A DNA stretch of 64,000 nt from Aurantimicrobium minutum (GTDB lineage: Bacteria; Actinomycetota; Actinomycetes; Actinomycetales; Microbacteriaceae). The stretch is taken from the NCBI RefSeq assembly GCF_029892845.1, contig NZ_JARXVT010000001.1, forward strand, positions 62,001-126,000. Reading direction: 5' to 3'. Position 1 is the stretch's first letter. Each line of letters begins with the position of its first letter. The notes beneath the pieces were generated by a model that was given only the letters and a program-made list of their open reading frames with translations, was not told where the DNA came from and made no database searches. Below, one piece after another: positions 8,160-16,379 of the stretch. The position numbers and the translations under genes were made by a program.

Positions 8160-9374
8160 ATGACGCGCCCAGTAGTAATTATTGGCGCTTCAATGGGCGG
8201 TCTTCGCACAGCAGAGTCGCTGCGACGAAGCGGTTATGCCGGGCCCATTGTGGCCATTGGTGAGGAGGAACACCCTCCCTATAACCGCCCACCGCTCTCC
8301 AAAGAAGTGCTCGCAGCCGACGTGAATCACGAAGCTGTTGCATTCCCCCTCGGTGACGCTGTTGCCGATGTGGAATGGATTCTGGGCCGTAAAGTAGACC
8401 GTGTTGATCTGGAGAACCAGATTGTCACTGATGATCTCGGTGTTGAACACCACTACGAAGCACTGATTATTGCAACGGGGCTTCGTCCTCGTCGCGTTGA
8501 TCTTCCGGGAATGCCAAAGCAGGGGGCTCACGTCATTCGATCTCTCGATGACGCGATAGCTTTGCGCTCGGAGATTTCTGAAGGAACCCGCGTTGTCGTC
8601 TACGGCGCTGGTTTCATTGGTTGTGAAGTTGCGGCAACCGCCAAGAAACTGGGTGCGCATGTCACCGTCATTGGCAAGGGGCCAGTCCCCTTGCTCCGGC
8701 CACTGGGCCTGGAGCTTGCGCGTGACATCCAGGCACGACAAGAGGCTCAGGGTGTCAACTTCTTCATGGGTTCGACGATCACCAAGGTCACTGGTGGTGA
8801 CCGAGTGGAGAGTGTTCTTCTTGACTCAGGCGTTGAGCTCTATACCCAGGTGCTGATTGAGGCTATTGGTTCTGAGCCGAATCTTGAACTGCTCCACGAC
8901 AACGACGTCGATCTCGACGGCGGTGTGGGAGCAGATGCCAACCTGCGCGTTCTTAAGAAGGACGGGACTCCCTGGGAGAACGTCTATGTCGTTGGTGACG
9001 TGGCACGTTTCCCCATTCCTCAGTTCTGCGACTATTCGCGCCGCGTCGAGCACTGGAACATTCCTACCGAAATGGCCCGCAAGGTGGGTAAGGAAGTTGC
9101 ACTCCAGCTTTCCGGCGATGCAGATGCATTCGCTGAAGAACTAGCCAAGCCTTTTGCGCCCATTCCTTCGTTCTGGAGTGACCAGTTCGATGTCAGCTTG
9201 TTGGCGTATGGCCTGATTGATCAGGCCGACGACATCCAGCTGCTGGAAGGTGAAGCAGGCGGAGATTGCGTCTATGGCTACTACAAGCGCGGCGAGCTCG
9301 TTGGTGTCTGCGGAGTTGGCATGAGATCGAAGGTTATGGGCTACCGTAGCCAAGTGGGCTTAACTCGCCCCTAG
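8160..9374 (+). CDS. FAD-dependent ferredoxin reductase
   Basis: 404 residues of the putidaredoxin/rhodocoxin reductase type. N-terminal FAD motif GASMGGLRTAESLRR, YNRPPLSKE, central NAD(P)H motif YGAGFIGCE and VVGDVARF near the second FAD contact. The reductase C-terminal domain is present. It passes electrons from NAD(P)H to a ferredoxin for the P450. It lies between the two ferredoxin genes' operon positions, so either could be its partner. Confidence 0.92.
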   Translation: MTRPVVIIGASMGGLRTAESLRRSGYAGPIVAIGEEEHPPYNRPPLSKEVLAADVNHEAVAFPLGDAVADVEWILGRKVDRVDLENQIVTDDLGVEHHYEALIIATGLRPRRVDLPGMPKQGAHVIRSLDDAIALRSEISEGTRVVVYGAGFIGCEVAATAKKLGAHVTVIGKGPVPLLRPLGLELARDIQARQEAQGVNFFMGSTITKVTGGDRVESVLLDSGVELYTQVLIEAIGSEPNLELLHDNDVDLDGGVGADANLRVLKKDGTPWENVYVVGDVARFPIPQFCDYSRRVEHWNIPTEMARKVGKEVALQLSGDADAFAEELAKPFAPIPSFWSDQFDVSLLAYGLIDQADDIQLLEGEAGGDCVYGYYKRGELVGVCGVGMRSKVMGYRSQVGLTRP

Positions 9375-9412
9375 TTCTGCAGGACAATCTGCACACATCG
9401 AAAGGTTTGGCT

Positions 9413-10471
9413 ATGACTACTACCGTTCGCGCAATTGGAGCTGTCGCTGAAGGCGCCAAGATGGCACCCATGGACATTATTCGTCGCACACCCGAGGACA
9501 CCGACGTCCGTATTGCGATTACTCACTCCGGGATTTGCCACTCAGACATTCACACTGTTCGCGGTGAATGGGGCGACCGCCCCTACCCTCTCGTTCCTGG
9601 ACATGAGATTGTGGGAACCGTTCTTGAGGTTGGCTCTGCCGTCACCAAATACAAGGTCGGCGACATCGTCGGCGTCGGCGTCATCGTGGACAGCTGTGGT
9701 GAATGCGACAACTGTGCCAACAATGACGAGAACTACTGCACCGGTCCCGTTGGTCCACGCCTGACCTATGGTGAAGCAGAACCACAGCTTCCTGGTCAAG
9801 TCACTCAGGGTGGATACGCCCAAGAAATCGTGACCACCGAGAACTTTGTCTATCGGATCCCCGAAGGCCTTGACCTTGCCGGTGTTGCTCCACTGTTGTG
9901 TGCTGGAATCACTGTGTATTCGCCCTTGAAGCACTGGGGTGCAGGCCCAGGCAAGACCGTCGGTGTTGTCGGTATCGGTGGTCTGGGACACATGGCGGTG
10001 AAGTTCTCTCACGCCCTCGGTGCACACACTGTTGCTCTGACCTCAAGTCCAGAGAAGGTAGCCCTTGGCACCTCACTCGGTGCGGATGAGGTACTTGTCA
10101 CTTCAGACGCAGAAGCTATGAAGGGTGCTCGTCAGAAGTTCGACCTCATCATTTCGACACTTCCCGGCGACCACGACATGAACCCATATCTGGACCTGCT
10201 CACCCTGGATGGCACCTATGTCATCGTGGGTGCGGTCAACGACATGACCCAGCCCTTCTCACTTCCTAAGCTCATGATGCGTCGCCGCTCCATCGCTGGC
10301 TCGCAAATTGGTGGCACCGTGGAGACTCAGGAAATGCTGGACTTCTGTGGCAAGCACAACATCGTTGCTGACGTAGAAGTTATCAAGGCTGATTACATCA
10401 ACGAGGCCTATGACCGAGTTGTTGCCGGTGATGTGCAGTTCCGTTTTGTGATTGACGCCACAACCATCTAG
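9413..10471 (+). CDS. Zinc-dependent alcohol dehydrogenase (CAD/YahK-like)
   Basis: 352 residues of medium-chain zinc dehydrogenase type. Catalytic zinc ligands in GICHSDIH and PGHE, structural zinc cysteines in CGECDNC and the following Cys of ENYC, and the Rossmann motif GIGGLGHMAVKF. Similar proteins oxidise or reduce aromatic and aliphatic alcohols/aldehydes with NADP. GAAAGG lies 7 bases before the ATG at 9413; an in-frame TTG at 9407 is less likely. Position between reductase and second ferredoxin suggests it handles an alcohol or aldehyde intermediate; substrate unknown. Confidence 0.88.
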   Translation: MTTTVRAIGAVAEGAKMAPMDIIRRTPEDTDVRIAITHSGICHSDIHTVRGEWGDRPYPLVPGHEIVGTVLEVGSAVTKYKVGDIVGVGVIVDSCGECDNCANNDENYCTGPVGPRLTYGEAEPQLPGQVTQGGYAQEIVTTENFVYRIPEGLDLAGVAPLLCAGITVYSPLKHWGAGPGKTVGVVGIGGLGHMAVKFSHALGAHTVALTSSPEKVALGTSLGADEVLVTSDAEAMKGARQKFDLIISTLPGDHDMNPYLDLLTLDGTYVIVGAVNDMTQPFSLPKLMMRRRSIAGSQIGGTVETQEMLDFCGKHNIVADVEVIKADYINEAYDRVVAGDVQFRFVIDATTI

Positions 10472-10476
10472 TCCTG

Positions 10477-10800
10477 ATGCCTCAACTCAACTTCATTTCT
10501 CCCGACGGAGAAACTTACTCAGTTGAGGGCAAACTCGGTGATTCCGTCATGGACGCCGGCGTTCGCAACGTTGTGCCAGGAATGTTCGGGCTGTGTGGTG
10601 GGGCTATAGCGTGCGTGACGTGTCACGTGCTTGTCGACGACAGCACCGCTTCGCGGTGCACTCCCATGCAGGACTTCGAAGACGAGATGCTCGATGGCAC
10701 TGTCACGCCCCGGCAAGCGAGCTCACGCTTGAGCTGTCAGATCGTCATCACAGAAGAACTGGAGGGTGGCACGTTTATCGTGCCCGAGAAGAACTACTAA
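10477..10800 (+). CDS. [2Fe-2S] ferredoxin, adrenodoxin/putidaredoxin type
   Basis: 107 residues. Ligand pattern C-x5-C-x2-C in LCGGAIACVTC and a fourth Cys in LSCQI. Vertebrate- and bacterial-type [2Fe-2S] ferredoxins of this class donate electrons to P450s. It starts 5 bases after the dehydrogenase stop and ends the operon. Together with the [3Fe-4S] ferredoxin it gives one reductase and one P450 two chemically different carriers. One may serve a P450 or oxygenase outside the window. Confidence 0.92.
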   Translation: MPQLNFISPDGETYSVEGKLGDSVMDAGVRNVVPGMFGLCGGAIACVTCHVLVDDSTASRCTPMQDFEDEMLDGTVTPRQASSRLSCQIVITEELEGGTFIVPEKNY

Positions 10801-10862
10801 GTGCTGGCTCATCTCTTTGGTTACCCTCTGGAAGCGTCAGTGGCTCTTCGTAGTATTCGTCT

Positions 10863-11510
10863 GTGTATGTGTTTATTGATGATTCAGGCGATGCCGGGTT
10901 TCGGCTTGGAGAAGGCTCTTCAGATTCATTAGTTATCGCTTGCTGTGTATTTCCAGACGCAGATTCTGCCGAGCTTGCGGCGGACAAAATTCGAAAAATT
11001 CGCAGTGAGTTGGGTTGGCATACCTCTCACGAGTTTAAATTTTCAAAGACTCGGGCAGACATAAGAATGCAATTTCTGGTTCGACTTGCGAAACAGAACT
11101 TCTTTATCAGGGCCATCGTGTTGCCAAAAAAAGATATATATCCTGACTTTTTGAAAACAGAACATAAATCCTTTTACAACTTTGCAATCCAGTCCGTGTT
11201 GAGTAACTCTGGCGGGACAATACAGAATGCATCAATCAGAATTGATGGCTCCGGTGGCAGGGAATACCGAAAGGCAGCAATTGCGTACTTCCGCAGAGAG
11301 TCACAAGCTAAGGATGCCGGGATAATTCGCAAGGTAAGTTTTGTCGACTCACATCGAGATCACTTAATCCAACTTGCTGACATGGTTGCTGGATCAATCC
11401 GATGTTCACACGATTCAAACCGGGTCGATTCGGGCCAATACCTGGGAGCCCTCAACGCACGAATACGAGACCCACGATCTGATATTCGGGTTTTTGGTGT
11501 TCCGCGTTAA
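10863..11510 (+). CDS. DUF3800 domain protein
   Basis: 215 residues, GTG start, opening YVFIDDSGDAGF, the acidic N-terminal motif of DUF3800. Further conserved-looking acids are in HEFKFSKT, RIDGSGG and HLIQLADMVAGS, the last typical of the C-terminal D/N box. The fold is thought to be RNase H-like but no activity is established. The gene is more AT-rich than the catabolic operon just before it and marks the entry into accessory DNA. Solitary; often found near defence or mobile genes. Function unknown. Confidence 0.78.
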   Translation: MYVFIDDSGDAGFRLGEGSSDSLVIACCVFPDADSAELAADKIRKIRSELGWHTSHEFKFSKTRADIRMQFLVRLAKQNFFIRAIVLPKKDIYPDFLKTEHKSFYNFAIQSVLSNSGGTIQNASIRIDGSGGREYRKAAIAYFRRESQAKDAGIIRKVSFVDSHRDHLIQLADMVAGSIRCSHDSNRVDSGQYLGALNARIRDPRSDIRVFGVPR

Positions 11511-11639
11511 AAGCGATTCGCCCCCTAGCCGATAACGGCACGCACACCATACGGAGGCAGTTCGGGGAGCGAATCTATGTATTTCAAGTATTACAGCCCC
11601 TACTGACACTTTCAAGCTGTGGGTCGAAAATGCGGAGTA

Positions 11640-11695
11640 CTAAACCTTGGGCTGCTGCTGCGTAATGCAGTGAATGCCGCCGCCGCGGGCGAACA
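11640..11695 (-). pseudogene. 3'-end remnant of an agmatine deiminase gene
   Basis: On the minus strand this encodes FARGGGIHCITQQQPKV and a TAG stop, the C-terminus of agmatine deiminase including its catalytic Cys. The functional gene at 17010 ends with the same residues except a final Ala. Of six base differences over 55 bp, four are silent third positions and two change only the last codon. The fragment has no start or upstream part and marks the left border of an accessory segment. Confidence 0.85.
11641..11695. repeat. Direct repeat, left copy (island A)
   Basis: Matches 17011-17065 over 55 bp with 6 mismatches, in the same orientation. The two copies bracket the bacteriocin and TIR-like genes, 5370 bp apart. 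Resembles the gene-end duplication left by insertion at a 3' end. Confidence 0.85.
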
Positions 11696-11739
11696 TCTTT
11701 TATTAAGCAGAGCTCCCTTTTGCCGCTATGTGAGAAGTA

Positions 11740-12837
11740 TCACTCTCGCTTCTTAAGGAAGTTAAGGAGATACCGTTCTTTCATATTCAGTGCGGTAATT
11801 ATCACTCCGGAAAAGACGCCAATCAAAGCGAAAACAACAATTTGAGCTGTTACCAAATTAATTGTGTGTAGGTTATCGGAATATTTACCCGAAATGAGAA
11901 ATCCTATGGAGACTGACACAATTGCTCCGGGAATTGCCCAAATAGATTGTTCCAGTATCTGCATCACTACTAATTGAGAGTTTCGCATTCCTGAATGCAA
12001 CATGGAAGAAAACTCAAGTCGCCGGAGCCATATAGAACTGGCACCTAAAGCAAGTCCTGTTGTGAGTGCCAATAAGTAGTTGAATTTGCTCGTTCGGGAA
12101 GTGAATAATTTCTCCCCATCAAACGAGTTTCCTAATGTGGTGTTTAGTTGAGAAATTTGTGGAATGACATCTTCTGCCCCACTGTCTGGGATAACAACAG
12201 TATTGAGAAGTGAATTTGCCTCAATTGATTCTGGCCAAGAGATGAGCCAACATTCGTCGTAGGGCTTCGTGTCGACGAGTTCGGGCGAAATGATTGCATA
12301 CCCGAATCCACCTCTTCTTCCATCATCTGGATATTCATACACGCCTGAAATATTAAGCTCACCCTGACTTGTCGAAAGCTTGTTGCCGTTACCTAAGAGA
12401 TATTCGTATGCGGGCTTCCCCATCAATACACCAGCATTTGCTGTGTTTTGAGGTTTGAATTGGGCGGTATCGAGTATCGCCAAAATTCCCGTACTTGCGA
12501 CATATTCTTCAATCGGAATTGAACTCATGACGGTAGGTCGAAGACCCGAATCAATTTTTCGTATTGCCGCGCTTGAGATACCGAGATTACGTGAAAGAGA
12601 TTCACAGCCAGCTCCGTCTATTCTTCCTTCAGCAGAGACGTAGCGGATATTTGCGCCAGATTCTTGATAATTAACTGCTCCTACTTGAACGCTGTCGATT
12701 ACTAGCACTTCGTGGACTACGAGGACGGATAATAAGCAGGTAAACAAGGAGAAGATTAAGCCGGTTTTGGAAGTTCCAGAGAGAAGATTTCTTTTAATTT
12801 CACGACTTATCCCGATAGAAAGCAGGGGTCTTTTCAT
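11740..12837 (-). CDS. ABC transporter permease of the bacteriocin operon
   Basis: 365 residues. One membrane helix near the N-terminus (about 27-47), a large extracytoplasmic domain, then three helices in the C-terminal third, the layout of FtsX/MacB-type permeases. It is the last gene of a minus-strand operon and overlaps the ATPase stop by 4 bp (ATGA). In lactococcin-972-type loci such ABC systems are thought to export the bacteriocin or protect the producer; which applies here is not shown. Composition is AT-rich. Confidence 0.75.
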   Translation of the reverse strand: MKRPLLSIGISREIKRNLLSGTSKTGLIFSLFTCLLSVLVVHEVLVIDSVQVGAVNYQESGANIRYVSAEGRIDGAGCESLSRNLGISSAAIRKIDSGLRPTVMSSIPIEEYVASTGILAILDTAQFKPQNTANAGVLMGKPAYEYLLGNGNKLSTSQGELNISGVYEYPDDGRRGGFGYAIISPELVDTKPYDECWLISWPESIEANSLLNTVVIPDSGAEDVIPQISQLNTTLGNSFDGEKLFTSRTSKFNYLLALTTGLALGASSIWLRRLEFSSMLHSGMRNSQLVVMQILEQSIWAIPGAIVSVSIGFLISGKYSDNLHTINLVTAQIVVFALIGVFSGVIITALNMKERYLLNFLKKRE

Positions 12838-13466
12838 TTTGGATGAGACCTTTTGCCCAAATCAAGAAACTGGTTACACGCCGCAATAGTTTCAGGATCA
12901 TGTGAAGCAACAATGACGACTGTTCCGGTTTTACTGATTGCGGAAATTGCGCTGTTGACTGATCTGGCACTTGCGCGATCCAACTGAGCAGTGGGTTCGT
13001 CGACGAGCAACATTGCTGGATTTGTAGCTAACGCCCGAGCCAACATGAGTCTTTGAGCCTCACCCCCGGATAAAGCATGGAAAGGTCGACCATCACGTAG
13101 CTCGGATAATCCCACTAGCTCACAGAGCTCAATGGACACTAAATCAGCAGCTTCAGGGCTCTCGCCTCGTGCGATCAGGGGAAAGCCAACCTGATCGATC
13201 GCCGATCGCTTGGGGACCCCGAAGGGGTTTTGAAAAACCCATTGTGTGTTGCCACTAATACTTTTTTCGATATGGCCCTCGGTCGGAGTAACCCAGCCAG
13301 CAATCGTTGTCAGGAGTGTGCTTTTTCCACTACCGCTTGGACCTGTTATCGCACAGCTTTCTCCCGAAGCTATTGATAGATCAATGTTTCTATAGAGCCA
13401 ATGTGACGTTGCAGTGAACCGGTGGCCCAATCCAGACAATTTGACCGCACCCTCAATTACTTGCAT
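12834..13466 (-). CDS. ABC transporter ATP-binding protein
   Basis: 210 residues. Walker A GPSGSGKST, Q-loop VFQNPFG, signature LSGGEAQR, Walker B LLVDEPT and switch His in ASHD are all present, so the protein should be active. It belongs with the MacB/LolD group by length and neighbour. Overlaps the permease by 4 bp and the adaptor-like gene by 10 bp, so the three are translationally coupled. Confidence 0.93.
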   Translation of the reverse strand: MQVIEGAVKLSGLGHRFTATSHWLYRNIDLSIASGESCAITGPSGSGKSTLLTTIAGWVTPTEGHIEKSISGNTQWVFQNPFGVPKRSAIDQVGFPLIARGESPEAADLVSIELCELVGLSELRDGRPFHALSGGEAQRLMLARALATNPAMLLVDEPTAQLDRASARSVNSAISAISKTGTVVIVASHDPETIAACNQFLDLGKRSHPK

Positions 13467-14506
13467 GATTCTTGTCCGGTGGGCACAGTGAGCACTCTAG
13501 GAATAGCTTCTTTGTCCGAAACTGGATTGATGAAAGTTTGCCCAAATTTCGATCCAACGATGGTGACCTTATAAATTGAGGCATTTGATTTCACGCACGC
13601 TGTTTTTTCCTCGATACCAAAAAGAGTGACCGGTGATACCGCAGTTAATTTCTGAGGAGTAATCAAGCGGATGATGCCAGGTCTGACAGCTTCAAATTTA
13701 TCTGTCGCGCTGATGGCAGATTTGTATTCCGGTGAATTCCTGATTGCTTCAAGAGCGGCATCGTTAACAGAGGAACTGTTTTCATCTAATTCAACCTGCA
13801 CGCCCATTACTTCAAGAAATCGAAGTCCCAAAAGTGGAGTGATCGGGTAATCCACTATGTGGACCGCCAAGAGTTGTCCTTGAATCGAAGCAAAATTTGA
13901 TCCGGGCTCAATGATTTCTCCAACATGAAGCAAACATTTGTTCAACAAAACATTTTGTTCTGGAATCCATACAATTCGTTCAAAAGGAATTTCAGTCAAA
14001 CGCGTTCGTGATGATTCAAATCCTGAGAGTAAAGCTGAAACCGATGCAATGAGCTTGGAATCGACTGAGCCTTCACTAGGAATCTCTATTCCTAAAGCGA
14101 TAAGGCTCTGTCTTAGAGCAATGACATCTGGACCAGTGTCGCCGAATACAAGATTGCGCCACAGTGGCATAGAAGTATCGAGAGCAAGTAAGGCTTGTCC
14201 ATCAATCGACAGGGGTGAACTTCCAGAGGAAATTGCTGCACCTTCTATGCAGTCACTTCGAGTGAGCCTCCCCCCGAGTAATGAACTCAATGGGACATCT
14301 GCCCCGATTTTCAGAGACACCTGGACAGTTTGTGGGTCATCAAAAGTTACTATTTCGGATGTGTAAGTTTGCTCAGGAGTAGGCGTTCGTAGTGACAGGG
14401 GCGCATTGACAGGAAACAGCAGAGCGCCAATAACGGCGCCAAGGATCGCAACTGTTATTCCGGCCATTGCGTAAATTGTGTAATTGACTTGCGGTTTCTT
14501 AGCCAA
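13457..14506 (-). CDS. Membrane-anchored adaptor with peptidoglycan-binding-like domain
   Basis: 349 residues. One N-terminal membrane helix (about 12-32) then an extracytoplasmic part. Residues around 115-140 (LVFGDTGPDVIALRQSLIALG split over two pieces) match the short peptidoglycan_binding_1 motif. The flanking regions recall periplasmic adaptor proteins paired with MacB-type permeases. It probably links the ABC pump to the cell wall or the bacteriocin. Overlaps both neighbours (10 bp and 8 bp). Confidence 0.7.
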   Translation of the reverse strand: MAKKPQVNYTIYAMAGITVAILGAVIGALLFPVNAPLSLRTPTPEQTYTSEIVTFDDPQTVQVSLKIGADVPLSSLLGGRLTRSDCIEGAAISSGSSPLSIDGQALLALDTSMPLWRNLVFGDTGPDVIALRQSLIALGIEIPSEGSVDSKLIASVSALLSGFESSRTRLTEIPFERIVWIPEQNVLLNKCLLHVGEIIEPGSNFASIQGQLLAVHIVDYPITPLLGLRFLEVMGVQVELDENSSSVNDAALEAIRNSPEYKSAISATDKFEAVRPGIIRLITPQKLTAVSPVTLFGIEEKTACVKSNASIYKVTIVGSKFGQTFINPVSDKEAIPRVLTVPTGQESCK

Positions 14507-15149
14507 CGAATGTTCCGCTCGGATCTGCTTCGCAAAATTGAACTGCGGTTACAGCAGTGGCTTCATCTACGAGTGCCAGCTCTGTAATGGGATACGTGCG
14601 GTAATCTTTCACACTGAAATTCGAAGGAACGATCCCTGCTCGAATAATGCAAGACACTATTTCTTCACTTCGATCTTTATTAGTTGGATTTGATCGCAAC
14701 TGATAATAAAGATGAATTATGGCATTCACACCAGAAGTTGAAGAGCACCTATCAGCAATTTCGTTTGCTGTGCTTGCGCCCATAGTTTCTGGGAAACCGA
14801 AATCGAACCCTCCGCCAACATCAAAACTAGTGAATGTAAGTTGATTTCCTTGCATGCAATTTCTGAATTTTTCAGTAACCGCCTGCATTTCTATTTCACT
14901 AATTTGTTCGTCGGCTAGAAATGATTGAATCTCAGGTGTCGGCGCTAAAGAATATCGAGTACGGAATTCCTCCGCCCACGGACCAGAGAAACTAGGTATG
15001 CCAGATTCCAAGTTGGTTACAGACTGTCTAGAAACATCGACAGAACTCGAGCATGCCGTAAGGAATAGAAACAACGACATTGAGCCGAATAAGAAGAGAT
15101 ACTTAACCCCAATTTCGGTTAAGCCCGCCTTCGGCTTGGATTTAGGCAT
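14499..15149 (-). CDS. Hypothetical lipoprotein of the bacteriocin operon
   Basis: 216 residues. A hydrophobic stretch ends in FLFLTACSSS, a good lipobox with Cys33, so the protein should be a membrane-anchored lipoprotein on the outer face. Further cysteines occur in the mature part. I do not recognise the family. Its position directly after the bacteriocin gene and its 8-bp overlap with the adaptor suggest a role in immunity or export. In lipid-II-directed bacteriocin systems a lipoprotein that binds the toxin would be reasonable, but this is inference. Confidence 0.7.
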   Translation of the reverse strand: MPKSKPKAGLTEIGVKYLFLFGSMSLFLFLTACSSSVDVSRQSVTNLESGIPSFSGPWAEEFRTRYSLAPTPEIQSFLADEQISEIEMQAVTEKFRNCMQGNQLTFTSFDVGGGFDFGFPETMGASTANEIADRCSSTSGVNAIIHLYYQLRSNPTNKDRSEEIVSCIIRAGIVPSNFSVKDYRTYPITELALVDEATAVTAVQFCEADPSGTFVG

Positions 15150-15185
15150 TTTTGTCGGACTCGTAAACGTCGCTTTTTACCCTAT

Positions 15186-15503
15186 TTAATATTTGTAGTA
15201 GTAGGCGGTGTTGTTAGTGCCGAAGAAAGCGCCAGAAGCCACGATGCTTGCGTAGGACCAAATTCCAGCACCACGGTCAGCAGACCTTGAACACGAACTT
15301 ATATTGCACGCGGTGGAGCGGTGAAGAGCAGAAGGGTGGTGGTAGTTTGAGTAAACGTAATAGGTACTTGATGGCTGGTTGATTCCGTATTGCCAGGTTC
15401 CACCGGCAGGGTAGGCAGTTATTGCCTGTGCAGCCTGCCCAGCTCCAAACGTGAGCCCCATCGAAAGTGCAATTGCCCCAGTTACTTTGATGAACTTGTT
15501 CAT
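15186..15503 (-). CDS. Lactococcin-972-like bacteriocin precursor
   Basis: 105 residues. Signal peptide with a hydrophobic core and AQA cleavage site near residue 27, leaving about 78 residues. The mature part has the family features GGTWQYG, SNYHHPSALH and a tyrosine-rich end NTAYYYKY. Lactococcin 972 binds lipid II and blocks septum formation. Two cysteines (66 and 71) could form a small disulfide. A strong GGGGGAAA site precedes the ATG. Encoded first in an operon with lipoprotein, adaptor and ABC genes, matching the export/immunity context of this family. Confidence 0.83.
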   Translation of the reverse strand: MNKFIKVTGAIALSMGLTFGAGQAAQAITAYPAGGTWQYGINQPSSTYYVYSNYHHPSALHRSTACNISSCSRSADRGAGIWSYASIVASGAFFGTNNTAYYYKY

Positions 15504-15764
15504 TATTTCCCCCGAAATGTTTTTTTATGCTGAAAGCATTTTTGAAATTTTTACACGAAGTGAACAGCGTGTCAACAGAACATGGAAAAAATGAGTTTTG
15601 TGATAACTCTTATCCTCTTGCAGAACGCAAGAGGAGTTTAAGAATCCTTATCGAAACTTTTCATGTACCCAGATGCTTTGCGTTTATAGGCGCTCCAAAC
15701 CCTAATTGTCTTTCAGGAAGGAGATGGTTGCAGGAGGTCCAACTTCTCAAAAAATAGGACAGAA
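15504..15764. other. AT-rich promoter region between bacteriocin and TIR-like genes
   Basis: 261 bp without a convincing gene. It must hold the bacteriocin promoter, read leftward. An 8-bp inverted repeat CCTCTTGC/GCAAGAGG with a 5-base loop lies at 15614-15634 and may terminate the TIR-like operon or act as an operator. Nothing else recognised. Confidence 0.5.
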
Positions 15765-16379
15765 TTATCCGTTGCAGGGCTTATTGAATTTCGGCAATGG
15801 CAAAGAGTTGTCGACTGGAACAGTGCCCGAATCCCGCTTATCATAGGCAGCTTCGACAGCATCAAAAAGAACTTTAACTGTCTTTGGGTAGTTGATTGCT
15901 ACCATGTAAGACTTGCCTGGATCATTTTTTTCCCAGTTCGCGCGGGCACGATCTGGCAATTTCCATTTACCGTTCAGTTCTGGCAAGGCGATTCCGACTA
16001 AACCTGACCGTTTATTACTCGAGTCGTTACGCAAGGTTGCAGAGATTTCCCAGTCAACAAAGTGGCGACTCCATGTGCACTTTCCCACCATCAGGATTGT
16101 CACTGTTGAATCGCGAAGGTAATCCTCCCGGATGCGACGCTTAATGTATTCATCTGAGCTGCTGTCCACGAAGTCGTGTTTTTCAGTTACTCCAACGCAG
16201 CGAAAGTGAAAAAAATCCTTGTATTCCGAAACAAAGGTTCTGACTTGTTCTTCATCTGCCACATGATAGGAAATAAAGACCTTGCGGCGAACACGACCCG
16301 GGGAGTCTCGGCCTTCATCTGCAATCTGCTGAACGCTTTTTCGCATATTGATGAATTCGTTTCCTTGAATATTTGTCAT
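15765..16379 (-). CDS. TIR-like (DUF1863/MTH538, ThsB-like) domain protein
   Basis: 204 residues. RRKVFISYH (31-39) is the first TIR-like strand and loop. ILMVGKCTWSRHFVDWEI (95-112) matches the conserved GxxTxxSxxVxWEI region of DUF1863, the family of Thoeris ThsB, which makes a nucleotide signal from NAD on phage infection. Start chosen at 16379 because its ATG overlaps the stop of the membrane-protein gene (ATGA), the mark of a coupled pair. No ThsA-like NADase is present, so the membrane protein may be the effector or regulator. Family is fairly clear; defence role is inference. Confidence 0.78.
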   Translation of the reverse strand: MTNIQGNEFINMRKSVQQIADEGRDSPGRVRRKVFISYHVADEEQVRTFVSEYKDFFHFRCVGVTEKHDFVDSSSDEYIKRRIREDYLRDSTVTILMVGKCTWSRHFVDWEISATLRNDSSNKRSGLVGIALPELNGKWKLPDRARANWEKNDPGKSYMVAINYPKTVKVLFDAVEAAYDKRDSGTVPVDNSLPLPKFNKPCNG

